From Gambelia wislizenii (lineage: Eukaryota; Chordata; Lepidosauria; Squamata; Crotaphytidae): 64,000 nt of DNA. Under the pieces are notes generated by a model. That model saw only the letters and a list, made by a program, of their open reading frames with translations. It searched no databases and was not told where the DNA came from. Each line of letters begins with the position of its first letter. Positions within the stretch are counted from its first letter, which is position 1. The DNA lies in NCBI GenBank assembly GCA_030847615.1, contig JAUMIR010000005.1:165196596-165260595 (forward strand). The letters are read 5' to 3'. A program made the translations under genes and the position numbers. Of the stretch, positions 1-11,138 are shown piece by piece.

Positions 1-1125
1 AAAATCTTTGGAGCTGAGAATAAATTCCCAGATAGCTCATAATGTTCTCTCTTGACTGACTCCTTCAAATAGCTTAATGACATGATAAGAGGATCTAATG
101 GCATCGCGTACCCAATACAAAATGTAATATATTTTAAATCTTGCCCCTAAACAAGTAAATGTCTGCAAAATAAAATAGAGATCACCTACATTTTGAGAGC
201 ACTCAACATATATTTTATTTTATATTTTTTATATAAACCAGATTACTGCAGTGGATTAAAACTCCTATTTGACCCAAACATATGAATTTTAAGAAGTATG
301 AGGAAATAATCATTTGCCTACTTTTGACTATCCTGAATATAGTTGTGATAGGAGTGTTTTCTATTATTCTGAAATATAAAGGCAAGAGGATGGGTTCATT
401 TTAGAGATAACTTCAAGCTGTAACATCACAAATAAATAGGGATCTCAGTTTACCCATCCCCCCGCCCCACAAAGAGACAAGTATAGAATCCTCTGTTTCC
501 AGGAATGCACATCTTATCCGGATTATTCTAAGATTTGTGGTTCAGATGTAGCATCATTTTGATCCAAATAATAGCTGTGATTAGGTATTCTCAACTTGCT
601 CACCAAAGCAAATGCAAAATCCCATATTCATGCTTTATAAGGGCTGCAGTTTGCCTTGATTACAGCAGCACCATGTGTGCTGACCTTTCTGATGATGCTA
701 CATATGTCCTTTTCACTGGATCTAGGATATGGTAATCGGACTCATGACACAGCCTGCAATTTATTGATCACGTTGTCCCTGGAATGCTTTTGTTGCATTG
801 GCTCAGCTCTTGGTTCACATGCTAATTTTTGAAATTGGTATTTCACACCAAACACAGGCTTTTTTTTTTTAATGAGTTGGCACCATTTCAGTTGTTCATA
901 CCTGAGCTACAAAGTCATAGCTCAATTTAGAAATATGGTATTGTTCCCAAGCCCTTCAAAATGATAACTTTTTTCTTAGCACTGTTTTGGGCTATGCTGG
1001 TCACATACCCATTCACTTCTCTTACGAGTTCCATCCTTTAAATTCCTTTCATTGTTCAGCTGAAGTATAAGGATTTAGGCTGCTTGTAGCTCTGTTAGTT
1101 TCAGCAACAATTGAACAACTACAAG
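1..1125. other. Non-coding, AT-rich unique sequence
   Basis: I see no gene or recognisable repeat here. The longest open frame (535-735, 66 codons) has no recognisable motif and is of the length expected by chance. It contains short homopolymers such as the T run near 860. Confidence 0.5.
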
Positions 1126-1355
1126 TTTGTTGTTGTGTCTTCAAGTTGGTTCTGATTTATGGTATCCTAAGGTGAACCTATCACAAGGTTTTCTTGGAAA
1201 TACTTTTTTAAGATGAGGTTTGCCTTCCTCTTAGGCAGAGAGATGGTGCCTTGTCAAATGTCAACTTGGAATTTTCAGTGACTGAGAAGGGATTCTGACT
1301 TTGAGCTCCCCGAGTCCTGGTCCAGCACTCAAGCCATTACACCACCCTGGCTCTT
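1126..1355 (-). mobile_element. Sauria-type SINE, minus strand
   Basis: Read on the minus strand it begins with the tRNA-related head (complement of ACCACCCTGGCTCTT at 1341-1355) and runs to a 3' tail whose complement begins TTGTTGTTGTGTCTTCAAG near 1127. The middle holds the usual block (AACCTATCACAAGGTTTTC on the plus strand). The head is diverged, so this is an old copy. Sauria SINEs are RNA polymerase III transcripts that use LINE enzymes to move. The family call rests on comparison with seven other copies in this window. Confidence 0.85.
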
Positions 1356-1669
1356 ATTAAGTAGTTTGCAGCCAACTTATCTTAAGGTATGTCCCTATAC
1401 AGTATGCTCAGTCCTTGAAATATGCACACACAAACATACACTATTGACCCTTACCTGCTACAGATCTCTAATGGTCTGATGGCTTTCTGGAAGGGTTGTA
1501 GAAATGGCAGAAAGATACCCCAAAGTTAATAAAACACTCCCTTTTTCTTAGCACTGCTCTGTGGTTGTCGCACAAGTCACCCAAATTTTTGTTAGATGAA
1601 AAACAAATATGTCCACATATCACAGTTGGTTTTTGCCCATTTCTTTCTACACCAACTATCTATTTAGAG
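1356..1669. other. Unique non-coding sequence
   Basis: AT-rich sequence between a SINE and a dispersed repeat. I see nothing in it that I can name. Confidence 0.4.
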
Positions 1670-2000
1670 TAAGAATGTGATTCTTCACTAATTTTCTTCT
1701 CAAAGGAAGTGACAAGTAATTAGCAATTGTATTCTCAATATGAGAAATTCTTTGGAATCCATTCATGTTATGAGCTGTTTTTGATGGCTATTCACAATTT
1801 GGAACGTATTCTGAGCAAAAACTTTTGTGCAGCTGTTTTTGAAGAGAAAACAAGAAATTGTTTCTTTACAGAAAATTCTGTTTCTATAGAAAATCAACCA
1901 TGTGAATTTTGTGCAGAATAAGTCCCAACTGCAAAGATTCCTATCAGTCCAGGATTCTTCTTGTCAAGGTTTCTTGTCACCTGAGAAATACATTTTTTTA
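1670..2000 (-). repeat. Dispersed repeat related to the 141-bp-unit family
   Basis: The plus strand here aligns word for word with the reverse complement of 40.6-41.1 kb: CTTCTCAAAGGAAGT, GTGCAGAATAAGTCCCA, CAAAGATTCCT and the GGATTCTTCT...GGTTTCTTG block all recur in order. This copy lacks the tandem duplication seen at 40.6-41.0 kb. A related, shorter copy lies at 19167-19345. No coding capacity is apparent: the 64-codon frame at 1727-1921 falls inside the repeat. The class is unknown; short TAGGGATG-like ends on the 40.5-kb copy hint at a non-autonomous DNA element. Confidence 0.6.
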
Positions 2001-2884
2001 AAAAATTCAAACATTTTTGAATATTCATTCCATCTCTGATTTGAAGAGGAAATCTCTGATTTGAAGAGGGAAGTGAAAATCTGTCTCATTCTTATTGCTT
2101 TTTCCAGAATCCCACAAATGAATTCATCCCTGCACAGTTCATTATCGTATTGCAAAACTTCTTTTATTTTTCCCTGCATAAAAATTGGTGCATTTTCTCT
2201 ATTATTTTCCCCGCAAAATGTGTACATCTTTCAAAATGCACACTGTTGGCTTCTGTTTTTTTTTTTTAAAAATAATTTATACATTTTTACACATTTCTCC
2301 ATTGACTCAGGTGTGGTTGTGTGCACTTTGCAAATATACACATTTTACTGATGACGTTTTCAAATGTATCCATGGAGTTGTATGCATTTTCCTCCCCAGA
2401 AACACACTTCAAGCCATAGACATATTAACTTCCAAGGCAAAATGTGCTTCATCCCATGACCCATCTCATATGGTAACAAATGAGTATTTTTGTAGGGAAA
2501 TGTGAATCCAGCACATTTCTTTTTCGTCCCTTGAGTACAGGCAAAATCTTTTTTTTTTCCCCATCCCTTCTTTTTCATCTACTTCTACTTCTGGCTGGCA
2601 AGATTTTCTTTTCAAGTATATTTCTGTCCTTGTCACCTTTACTGTTTAGGAACTAAAGCACTAATCCCACAGTGATCACTTTTGCTTAATGCCTTGTGGT
2701 CACAGTATGTGTTGTTTTTGCCTTTGAATCTTGCAGTTACTGTTCTTGTTGTCTCATATGTTATTACAATTATTAAATCTATGACTTGAATTTGTAATCA
2801 CTTTCTTGCAACATGAACACACCTATGCACATAACATGGCTTTCTGGTTCAGCAGATCATCACAGAGAAATGTTACATCATTGT
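2001..2884. other. AT-rich non-coding sequence with a short tandem duplication
   Basis: About 2040-2070 holds a 19-bp direct repeat (ATCTCTGATTTGAAGAGG twice). 2155-2420 is rich in words such as TGCACATTTT and ACACATTTT, much like 22.2-22.7 kb, which may mark an old shared repeat. The overlapping open frames here (2061-2505) have no recognisable motif. Confidence 0.4.
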
Positions 2885-2956
2885 AATGCCATAAATTCTC
2901 TGGCTTTTCCTCACAAATGAAGATTCAGGAAGGACTCATCCTGCACTTTCTGCAAG

Positions 2957-3410
2957 GATAATAATTTTATCTTCTACAGGGACTTTTTGTATGAAGTGAG
3001 GTAGGTCTGTTTAGAGTTTGTCTTTCTCTATAGGGCCGGCTTGCATATTTGGGGCATATATACTAAAGAGAACAACATGTGGGAGGTGTAAGGAAATAAT
3101 GCGATCAGAGTGTCCTGTTGGCAAGGTTTTGAGTTTGGAGGCAATGGAGTTTTTAATCATAAAGCCTACTCCTGAAAAATGTTTTTCGGTTTTGGGTTTG
3201 CCAGACCAGTAAAGTGTGTAGCCGGCACCATGTTCTTTAATGCTGCCTACCTCATGGAGATGAACTTCACTAAGAGCAGTGATGTCAATATTAAGTTGTG
3301 ATAGTTCATGGGCTATTAGAGCAGAGGATGCTCAGGCTGTCCACTATCTTCAGAGTCTCGCATGGTTCTAATGTTCCAGCATGCGAGTGTCAGTTTATTT
3401 ACACCTTTGG
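2957..3410 (-). pseudogene. APE endonuclease N-terminal remnant of the LINE
   Basis: The minus strand aligns with the endonuclease region at about 13145-13598. Recognisable pieces include the peptide for a GVGF-I-K-NSIAS stretch and an LTVL-type beta strand. The frame is closed by several stops. The part with the GDFNARVG motif and the catalytic aspartate-histidine end is absent because of the internal deletion. It is non-functional. Confidence 0.75.
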
Positions 3411-3524
3411 AGGCCGGTGTGTGCCTTTGTTTCTTTGCCTTGGTTTGACTACATCAGAAGATGCCCGTTGGCCGCAGCTAGCCAACCAGGTAGATGGGAA
3501 CGAGCTTTCGTTAGGCCACCTTTT

Positions 3525-3713
3525 CTAGGTCCCTCTCCATATGGAGCAAGCAGTGCTCTCTTTAAAAAAGGCTGCTTGGTCGTTCAGGATACTGCCGAGA
3601 AAGACTGTCATCTCCTGGGTCAGTCTCAAGCGACCAAGGTCCTGAACCGCCTGCATGCAGGGTTGGGTCTGCGACTTCCAGTGCATCTGTACATCTGCTG
3701 TTTCGTCCCTCAC
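3525..3713 (-). other. Small sense ORF in the LINE leader
   Basis: A 62-codon frame in the LINE sense direction lies upstream of the endonuclease. It aligns in frame with 12855-13027 of the other LINE copy, sharing stretches such as TQPCMQ, SILNDQAAFF and TACSIWRG. Both end at the same TAG. This is what a short ORF1-like leader peptide, or simply recently shared non-coding sequence, would look like. I recognise no domain. Confidence 0.4.
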
Positions 3714-3978
3714 CTATTGCTACAGGGCTTTTTCAGAATTGGATTTGTTCTTCGAGCCTGTGCAATGGATTTTCCTGGTGGAGCACAGTGTGCACAGAAC
3801 TGGGCTCACTCTTTAAAACAAAGGTTCATCTGCTGTGGTCTTGCAAGCATGGACGGTAGCAGCGAGGTCCTCGGGTCATAGGTTTGATTAGAGTTTCCTT
3901 CTCTTAGTTGGTTGACCTTACAGGGTTGGACGAGCACCATCTGCCTGGGTTTGGGATTAGAGTTTTTCTTCTCCTAGG

Positions 3979-4227
3979 ATGGTTGCCATAAGGGTAGAGA
4001 GCCCATCATGCCCTTTGACGCTCTTTGTCAGACCCTTTGGTTTTGACCTGTCTGGCATGGGAGGCCCTACCGGTGGCTATTATGCCACTGCCAGCATAGC
4101 TCAAAACTTCATTATGGTATGCAAGCCTCTCTCCTATGACAGGTGGGTGTCAATGGAGAGGAATGCCATAAACAGATACAAAATATACAAAACTGGCACA
4201 AATCACTCTGTTATGCATTATAACTAA
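3979..4227 (+). other. Antisense ORF at the 5' end of the LINE
   Basis: This frame runs against the LINE sense strand through its 5' leader. The first ~55 codons are also open in the second copy (12372-12554, minus strand), with only a few amino acid changes. It begins MVAIRVESPSCPL and continues through FDLSGMG. The frame runs past the element's end at 4161 into flanking DNA. I recognise no domain. It could be chance openness kept by recent common descent. Confidence 0.3.
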
Positions 4228-4433
4228 TGTTTGATATGGGCTCTGAAAAGCAGAAAAAGAGGAAAATGTCATCCTGGCCTTGATATAGTTTTTATTTAAC
4301 ATTATGTGGATTGAATTAATTTTTGTAGTCAGTGAAGAATATTTTGGCATTCTTGTAACATGTGTTATGCTATTAAAGCTCAAATGGAATTTTCAGCATT
4401 CAAAACTTTACAGTGTGGTATGTAAGTAAAATG
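4173..4433. other. AT-rich spacer
   Basis: Spacer between the LINE target duplication and a SINE. Nothing recognisable. Confidence 0.4.
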
Positions 4434-4643
4434 GAACCAGCATGGTGTAGTAGTTTGAGTGTTGGCCTAGGTTCCGGGAGACCAGGATTCAAATTGCAAA
4501 CCCACTGAGAGAGAGCATACCTTAGGTATGCTCTCTGAGCCTTAGCAGAATACAATGGCAAACCTCCTTTGAATAAATCCTGCCAAGAAAACCCTGTGAT
4601 AGGATCACCATAAGTCAGAGTTGACTTGAAAGCACATAACAAA
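4434..4643 (+). mobile_element. Sauria-type SINE
   Basis: It begins GAACCAGCATGGTGTAGTAG, the tRNA-like head with an A-box-like region. It runs through the GACCAGGATTCAAAT B-box-like segment and the CACCATAAGTCAGAG tail block, and ends TTGACTTGAAAGCACATAACAA. The middle is altered by a small local duplication around CATACCTTAGGTATGCTCTC. Confidence 0.88.
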
Positions 4644-7600
4644 TATAAGCAAAACAGTATATATTTTGGTTATGATATGAATGTGGAGATGTGAAAGGAA
4701 AGTAGCTGGTCCATGTTATCTTCTTCACAAACAGCCAAGAACCTGTTGACTGGCATAACTTCACTGGTATTGGTGGCAGCAGTAGCGTAAGCAGCAGTGG
4801 AATAGCAGGGGTAAAACAGACGACTGTGATCAAAGTAAGGTGGTGGAGGAAGTGAAGCCAATCTTGGTCATGACAGAAACCTGCCTTGCTAGCTCCCATC
4901 CTGCTTGGGGAATGGCAGGACAGCTTACTTTTGTGATGGAGATGGTTTCTGTGCCACTCCCTCCCACCACTGTGCTATGATTATTTACCACTCCAAAAAG
5001 TGCTTTGCCAGCATAATGGATGGTTGTGTCTGCGTAAGCATCAAATTGGATTCTGTCCATTCATGTTCAAATAGAATTTCTGTTGTTTTGGGAATGGAAC
5101 TATTGTCAAAACATAACAAAATATGCACATATTAAAATACATATTAGGTACCGAAAGGAGGATGCTGCATTGAAAACAGTACTCCCTTTTGAAATTCACT
5201 TGGGTTTCTTTTACCCTTAGGAGGTCTCCAAAAGATTCTATAGTTTAACGAAAGGAAGCTGGCAGGTTTAAGGGCAATTTATATTTCAAATTCTTCTATT
5301 TCCTTCATTCCCTCTTCAGGTGTACAAAGCCAGCAAGCAGCTTCTGAGATCTACAATTTACAACTGTTGCTGATGAAGGACTCTAAGGCAATCCTGTAAT
5401 ATGACAAGATGACATGCCCTCCTCTTTATCTTCAGACAGTTTCTGTTAGATGAAAAAAGATGTCATGAAGTTTTGCTCAACATTTCAATATTACTGCTAC
5501 CCAACTGCAGTAAGCTTTGCTTAAGGGAATAACTTCACTTTAGATGCAAATGTATGTGATAGATTATCAACCCCATTGAAAAGGACAGAAGAAGAGAAGA
5601 GAAGAGAAAAGCAGAATATGGAGCAGTGAAATGGTTAGTCCTTCCCAATCAGCCATTTTCCACTCCAAGTTCAATCCCAGCAACTGCTGTGCTCCCATTT
5701 GGAATTCATATTTGTCTCTGAAAAATGTCCTGTTCCTTTGATCACTGGGGGCTTGTCTAGACAAGAAGATGTAATACCAATTGTTGCACATTAATGCAAA
5801 TTCACAGCAGCATTAGTCTCCATTGTTTTAGGGCAAAATTGCTGGTATGTGAAGCTATCCATGTTTGATGTTCACATGGAACCATGCCTGCAAATCAAGA
5901 TGGTGGCTGAGAATGAATCATTTCCATTATTATTTTCAAAAAGTTGCTGCCGCTGCACAGTAGTGTTTTTTTTAACTGTTAATCTAAGGTGTGAAAGTGT
6001 GACCTTCTATTTAAAAAGCTGTTTGGTTATCTCAGCACAGGGAAAAAGCATATGGCTGCTACCACAAAACTCCAAAATGGCGCTTCCTGCCACTTCGTTG
6101 CCAGCAAGCCTGTACTCCAGACACATCCAACCAATCTGATTCCACTTCCACTCTTGTCTTGGAATGTGCAGCTATGTGATTTGGTTGTTCTAACAAGCGA
6201 GAATACAAATTTCCCCTGCATTAAAAAAAATCAGGAAAAGCTGCAAAGGTTTCCCCCACATATTCTTTTTTAAGTTTTTGGCCCCACTCCTTCCAAATAT
6301 GGCAAATCACCATGGGATCTCATTGGGACAAAAGGTATTCTCCTTGAATTCTATGAGTTATTTCACTGTCTAGACAACTCCTGGGACATTTCTGCATACA
6401 AATTCCTTTCTATGCATGGTGTTCTTCCTTCTGTTGCAGTATATGAGAAAGGCAGTGCCTCAAAAGCTAGTGTACCTGTGTGCCTGCTGCATGCAAACAT
6501 AGTTGTTATTTTTAATGGGGGGGAGAGAGGATCTGTTGGTCAGAGTTGGCATCCTGTTTATTTTTTTGGTAAAAGGTTAACATGTCTGCTGGTCCAATAG
6601 AGGACTGTTCCCCCCCCCTGGATTTTATTTTTAATTCTCATTTACTCAGCTCACGTTTGAATTAAGATGAAGCTGCATTTGTGACAAGCTACATTTCTGA
6701 AGCAAGTAACAATTGCTCTACAGAGAAATTGTTCTTCTGAAACATCATGTTTGCTCAGGTCCTATGAGGTTAGATCAGTCATGTTGCATGTCATATCATA
6801 TCAGAAATGCCAAGGAAATAAAGTATGAAAGTTGCCCAAAATGACACATTACAATATGGCAGAGTGTAAACCAATACATCAGAATGTGGCAGCCCTTGAA
6901 TCAATATATCTCTTTTTTCTGTGTAATCTGTAAGAAGACCAATTTATTTAAGTTATTTCTTCTTTCTTTCTGGAAAAAACACACAAAGAAAATTTCATAG
7001 GGTTTTAAAAGGTTTCCCCATTCTATTTGGTTCCTTTTCTTTCAATATTTTTAGACAACATTTTTTCCCCTCAGCACACAAGTGGTACCAAGATCTGCAA
7101 ATAAATGCAAACTTATGCAGTGAAGGAAAAGCTAAATACAACAGAAACTGACAGATCCTGAGGAATGAGCAGAAGGTCATGGACTGGACTGAAGCTATGC
7201 TATGGCCCTTGCTTGAATTGTCTCATATCAGTGATATAAACATGTAAGCCTCCCCCCCTCCTCTGACAGACATTCTCAGTCAAGTTAGTACAATGTACAC
7301 TTCCTTAAAAGAAATGTGGCTGGACAATAGGGAGAGGTGAGAATTTTATATGGTTTAGGGTGGTTTATTTTTAAATGAGAAACTACCCTAACTTTGTAAA
7401 GTTCTTTATACAGTACATTCAATGGGAAGAACTTAAGACTTTAAAATGCAGGATGTGCAGGAAGTATTAAGTGATTCAGGTGCATGGAGGGAGGTGCATG
7501 GAGGGAGGGCTTTGCAGCGAGGCTTTCTAGATTCATGTATATTCAGTCATGTTTGTGGTGCTGAACTAGTGTTAATGCCTCTTTCTTTTTCCTTGACAGG

Positions 7601-8424
7601 CTTCTTATCTACAACTCCTACATGGGAAGCATGTAAAGCATCCTCCCATACTGGGAATAGCTATGGCTCTTTAATTTGGCCAGACCGACAGAATCCACTT
7701 GGTCTGCTTTTTAGAAGAATGTATCTTCTGATGCAGTTTTCTTCCTAAATTTCATGGAAAGAATTTGAGGTTAAAACAAAACTGATAGATTTGCCCATCT
7801 CTATTGCAGAATTGCTGACCATTTAAAATGTAGCACACACTATTGTAGTATGAATGGAGACAGGAACATATTGGCCAAGTTCTTGCGTTAGACACATTGT
7901 CATTATATTGGGGCTATGCTCTGTCTCCTGGTTTGGCCTCCAGAACCCCCTTTGAAAGCCAGCCAACTGCCCTGAGAGGTGGGATTCTGTGGCTCTGGTG
8001 AGTGGGATACTAAAGAACGACACATCCAGCCGCCTCCTGCCAGTGATCTCCAGTTCACTGAGCAGAAGCAGGGAAACCTGTGGGGTCCTGTCTTAACTCC
8101 TTGATGCCCCACTGACTCCTGGTGGGAGGGACGTGGATGCATCATCCTTCAGTGCCTCACCCACCACTACTGCAGAATTCTGTCCCTCAGTGCAGCAGTG
8201 TGGATTGTCAAGTGGGTTTCAGGGGCATTTATGATCATGACAATGGTACCTTGATCGTAAATACAGATAGAAAACAACTACAAGGTTGTAAGTCTAATTT
8301 ATGACATTGTAACTTGTTAGCCTAAATGCTTGGGGGTCTTAAGGACACTCAAAATATTGATATTAATTTGGGGAATTAATATACTCAGTTTGACTATGAG
8401 AGAGGGGGCAACAGAGCAGCATCT
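4644..8424. other. Long non-coding stretch
   Basis: No gene or confident repeat. Local features are an AAGAG-rich purine tract at about 5583-5612, a G run near 6520, and short tandem copies of GGTGCATGGAGGGA at about 7480-7508. Open frames of 60-106 codons (for example 5849-6139 and 7446-7748) lack motifs and overlap others on both strands. Confidence 0.45.
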
Positions 8425-9120
8425 TTTGACCTATGTCTACTGGTACTAAGGAGGAGACATTAAGCTAGATAGTATAATAATTTATCTTTATTTGAGAAAA
8501 CAATAATAACACCATTCACAAACACATTCAAGGCTAGAGAATAAAGTAAGAAATACTGGGATAGAGGAATAGAGAAGGGAGTTGTTTATGAGATATATGA
8601 CACCTGTCTTGTAGAGATGAGGTTGTGGAAGAAACCAGCAGAGTGGCAGTCCGGAACAGGAACAGCTGCTCAGACAGATGCGGTGTCCACAGGAAGGGGA
8701 TCCATGAGCATTTGTGTGGAGTTTTTGAAGGGTTTTTATAGTCAATAACTGCCTTCCAGGGATGCAGTTTGGAATGAAAATGCTTCTCAGAGTTGCTCAA
8801 GGTGAGACAAAGGCACTCCGGATATGCTAATAGCATCTTAATGTGTGGCTACTTTGTGATTGAATGGAGGAAGCAACTTCCTTTGTTTGTGGAAGGGTAA
8901 AGGTATGGGGATCATTTACAGGTTTGAGTATCCCAGTTTTAGCTGATAGGATTAGCCAGGTGTTTATTCACGCAGTTGTCTTGCAAATTAACATTTATTT
9001 GGAATCTGGGCAGCCCCTCCTTAAGGGTACACCTGACTCAGCGATGTTTGTCTTTGGGATTCCTAGTTGTGGAATTTCCCAGGTTGTGGCCACACTATGG
9101 GGAAGGCCACATTTGACCTA
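8425..9120. repeat. Direct repeat TTTGACCTA flanking the solo LTR
   Basis: TTTGACCTA is found at 8425-8433 and at 9112-9120, directly abutting the TG and CA ends. I read it as the target duplication of the LTR element, probably with a few extra matching bases by chance. Confidence 0.75.
8434..9111 (-). mobile_element. Solo LTR-like element, minus strand
   Basis: The block starts TGTCTACTGG and ends GGCCACA, so both ends carry the TG...CA of an LTR. It is bounded by TTTGACCTA on each side (8425-8433 and 9112-9120). Read on the minus strand it has a TATA-like CTATAAAAAC near 8732-8743 and an AATAAA signal near 8490, in the order U3-R-U5 expects. No internal retroviral genes, primer-binding site or second LTR are visible, so I read it as a solo LTR left by recombination. 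The matching flank is 9 bp; LTR elements usually duplicate 4-6 bp, so part of it may be chance. Confidence 0.7.
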
Positions 9121-9763
9121 ATTATTAAATATTGCCAAATTATTATTGATATGGGGCAGGAGGTATCAGGGTAGGTAACAAACTGACTAACAGGAAACCA
9201 GCCATTGTATTTATGTCAGAGATGGGCAGAGTGTGGTCCTCAACATACTCTATGCAGAGGGTGGGGGGGGAAATGTGGAACTATGACCCCTAAATCATGC
9301 TCCCCAAAGTCCCAAGGGAATCAAAATAGCCATATGAAGACTTATTCACCTCCATGCATGTTTTAGGTCCAAGATTTTAGAAAATCAAAACAAAACAAAA
9401 TAAGTAAAACCTCAAGAAGTTTTAGAATGGTTATAGATGGTGAACAACAGCTAAGTAATACAATACAATACTGTATTATTTTATTTGTAAATAATAAAGT
9501 TAATAATAAATAAAAATCTGGATTTCAAATAAATATGTAACACAGACAATTTCAATGGACTTCTGGTTTGCCAGCAGGTTGATTCATAGATGTGTATTCA
9601 TTAGTTTACTAAACCAACAGGAAGTGATGACTTGCATGATCAAAGAATTATTGTAGACTAGTCCCCCAAAGCCATCTCAAATGAGAGAAATTGGCTCACA
9701 TATTCAACTAAGAGTCCTGAAGAGATCAAACAGCAAGAATGTACTAATAAGTGCAAATCATAC
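9121..9763. other. AT-rich non-coding sequence
   Basis: Contains an A/T-rich AATAATAAAGTTAATAATAAA stretch at about 9490-9512. No gene or named repeat seen. Confidence 0.4.
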
Positions 9764-9980
9764 CTAGGCTGCAGAAATAATCCAGTTTGACACTACTTTA
9801 ACTGCCACGGTGCAATGAGACAGAATTCTGGGATTTGTAGTTTTGTGAGCTATTTAGCCTTCTCTGTCAGAGTGCTCTGATGCCACAACAAACTACAAAT
9901 CCCAGGCTTCCATAGCATTGTACCATAGCAGGTAAATTGGTGTCAAACTCCATTATTTTTGCAGTTCAGATGCAGCCCTA
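9764..9980. mobile_element. Palindromic MITE (CCAGTTTGACAC family)
   Basis: The two halves are inverted copies. AATAATCCAGTTTGACAC...CTGGGATTTGTAGTTTTG on the left pairs with CAAACTACAAATCCCAGG...GGTGTCAAACTCCATTATT on the right, with a loop of about 45 bp. Five other copies occur in the window (16.9, 35.3, 38.7, 49.4 and 54.0 kb). It has no coding capacity. The left end has lost a few bases (GGCTGCAG where others have GGGTGCATCTACACTG). Confidence 0.85.
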
Positions 9981-10757
9981 AATTTCTTTGGACAGCACTT
10001 TGCTGCTGAAATTATTGCATAATTTTCTGACAGAACGTCATACGTATGGAAGATAGAAGCTTCTGATTCTCTTTGTTCTTCAACCAATACTGAATTTAGC
10101 ATGAAAAACAGATAAGGTTGTTTAGAAATCCAGTTCTTTTTATCAGTTGTCCAATGTCCAAATGTGGAATAATTATAACAAAATATAAATCACATAAACA
10201 TTGTTATGGAAAGACTAACACTATGTGCTTTAGAAAATAAGATATCACAATGATTATGTCATAGGATTTGCAGTCATTTTGCATTCTGTCCTTGTGAAAA
10301 ACCATATCAGAGATTTGGGATCTAACCAGCTAATCCACTTAATACTTATTTAATTATCTCAGTGCTCTGTTTTATAAATTTCCATGAACTACTTACACAG
10401 AACTGATACCTTCTCATTGCCCAGCACACTATACCACCTGCACAAAATTTAATCAAGAAGAAAATTAATGTGAAACATGGTAAGAAGAATTACACTGCCT
10501 ATATGGTAGCAATTTTCTCCATTCGCAGCTAATAATATAATGTAAATGAATGACATTTTACATATTAAATTTACAGTTTCATTATGTTTCTACTGGAAAT
10601 ATGTAGAAGAAAAGTTTTAAATATGTATGCTTCATTTTATGTGAAAAGTCAGTCTGCCTCAAGCACTACTGCTCTTGGATAGAAACTCATGAATATATTC
10701 ACTCCAATTGGTAACCGTTTAACTTCTAAGCTCACATTTATTATTACCACTCATATT
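9981..10757. other. AT-rich unique sequence
   Basis: No recognised repeat or reading frame of note. Confidence 0.4.
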
Positions 10758-11010
10758 GAGAGCCAGCATGGTGTAGTGGTTTGAGTGTTGGATTACAACT
10801 CTGGAACCTAGAGTCTGAATCCATTATAGGGGAAGTAATTATAGGGGAATCCCTACTCAGCCATGGAAACCCATTAGGTGACCTTGGGCAATTCACACTC
10901 TCTCAGCCTCAGAGGAAGGCAAATCTTGCTGAGAAAACCTCATGATATGTTTGCCTTAGGGCCATCATAACTCAGAAAAAGACTTGAAGGAACACTATAA
11001 CAGCAACAAC
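10758..11010 (+). mobile_element. Sauria-type SINE
   Basis: Begins GAGCCAGCATGGTGTAGTGG, has GGTTTGAGTGTTGGATTACAA and the tail block GCCATCATAACTCAG, and ends GACTTGAAGGAACACTATAA followed by CAGCAACAACA. A short tandem duplication (ATTATAGGGG twice, at about 10823-10850) sits inside the B-box region. Confidence 0.92.
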
Positions 11011-11050
11011 ATGCCTAATATTCCCCATCAATAATAAATTAATGTTTATC

Positions 11051-11138
11051 CAGTGGACACAAGGGCTTAAATCCAACTGGATTTGAACCCTGGTCTCCAG
11101 AGCTGTAGTCCAACACTCAAACTACTATGCTACTAGTT
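11051..11138 (-). mobile_element. Truncated Sauria-type SINE, minus strand
   Basis: Only the 5' part of the SINE is present on the minus strand. The plus strand reads GATTTGAACCCTGGTCTCC then GTAGTCCAACACTCAAACTAC. It lies about 40 bp downstream of the full SINE, in opposite orientation. Confidence 0.75.

Larger units (their letters stand above)
2896..4161 (-). mobile_element. Internally deleted APE-type LINE with both ends retained
   Basis: Read on the minus strand, 4161 down to about 3420 matches the 5' leader of the LINE at 12381. About 3410 down to 2957 matches the start of its APE endonuclease region, up to the point equal to about 13598. It then jumps straight to the terminal 3' tail (about 2953 to 2896, equal to about 15930-15990). 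The join shares the four bases CTTG between both parents. About 2.3 kb, including all of the reverse transcriptase, is missing. Both family ends and a perfect 11-bp target duplication are present. It could have moved in trans as a short element, or be a full insert that was later deleted in place by microhomology repair. Confidence 0.85.
2885..4172 (-). repeat. 11-bp target-site duplication around the LINE derivative
   Basis: AATGCCATAAA occurs at 2885-2895 and again at 4162-4172, exactly at the two outer ends of the minus-strand LINE-derived insert. A perfect 11-bp match is the hallmark of target-primed reverse transcription. It fixes the insert as 2896-4161. Confidence 0.9.

Noticed and set aside
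2061..2505. Overlapping 96- and 106-codon frames
   Set aside because: Low-complexity, phenylalanine-rich translations of T-rich DNA with no motifs.
3381..3881. 166-codon frame antisense to the LINE leader
   Set aside because: The equivalent region of the second copy (12652-12976, minus) is split into two frames by an AAT expansion, and there is no domain. Only the separate 55-codon frame at the extreme 5' end is open in both copies without a break.
5745..5840. Third copy of the GGTCTTGTCTATA MITE
   Set aside because: GGGGCTTGTCTAGACAAG resembles the terminus, but no opposite end, shared interior or duplicated triplet is found.
10758..11010. tRNA gene
   Set aside because: The tRNA-like head belongs to a Sauria SINE; no full cloverleaf or anticodon stem is preserved. 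The same applies to the other SINE copies.
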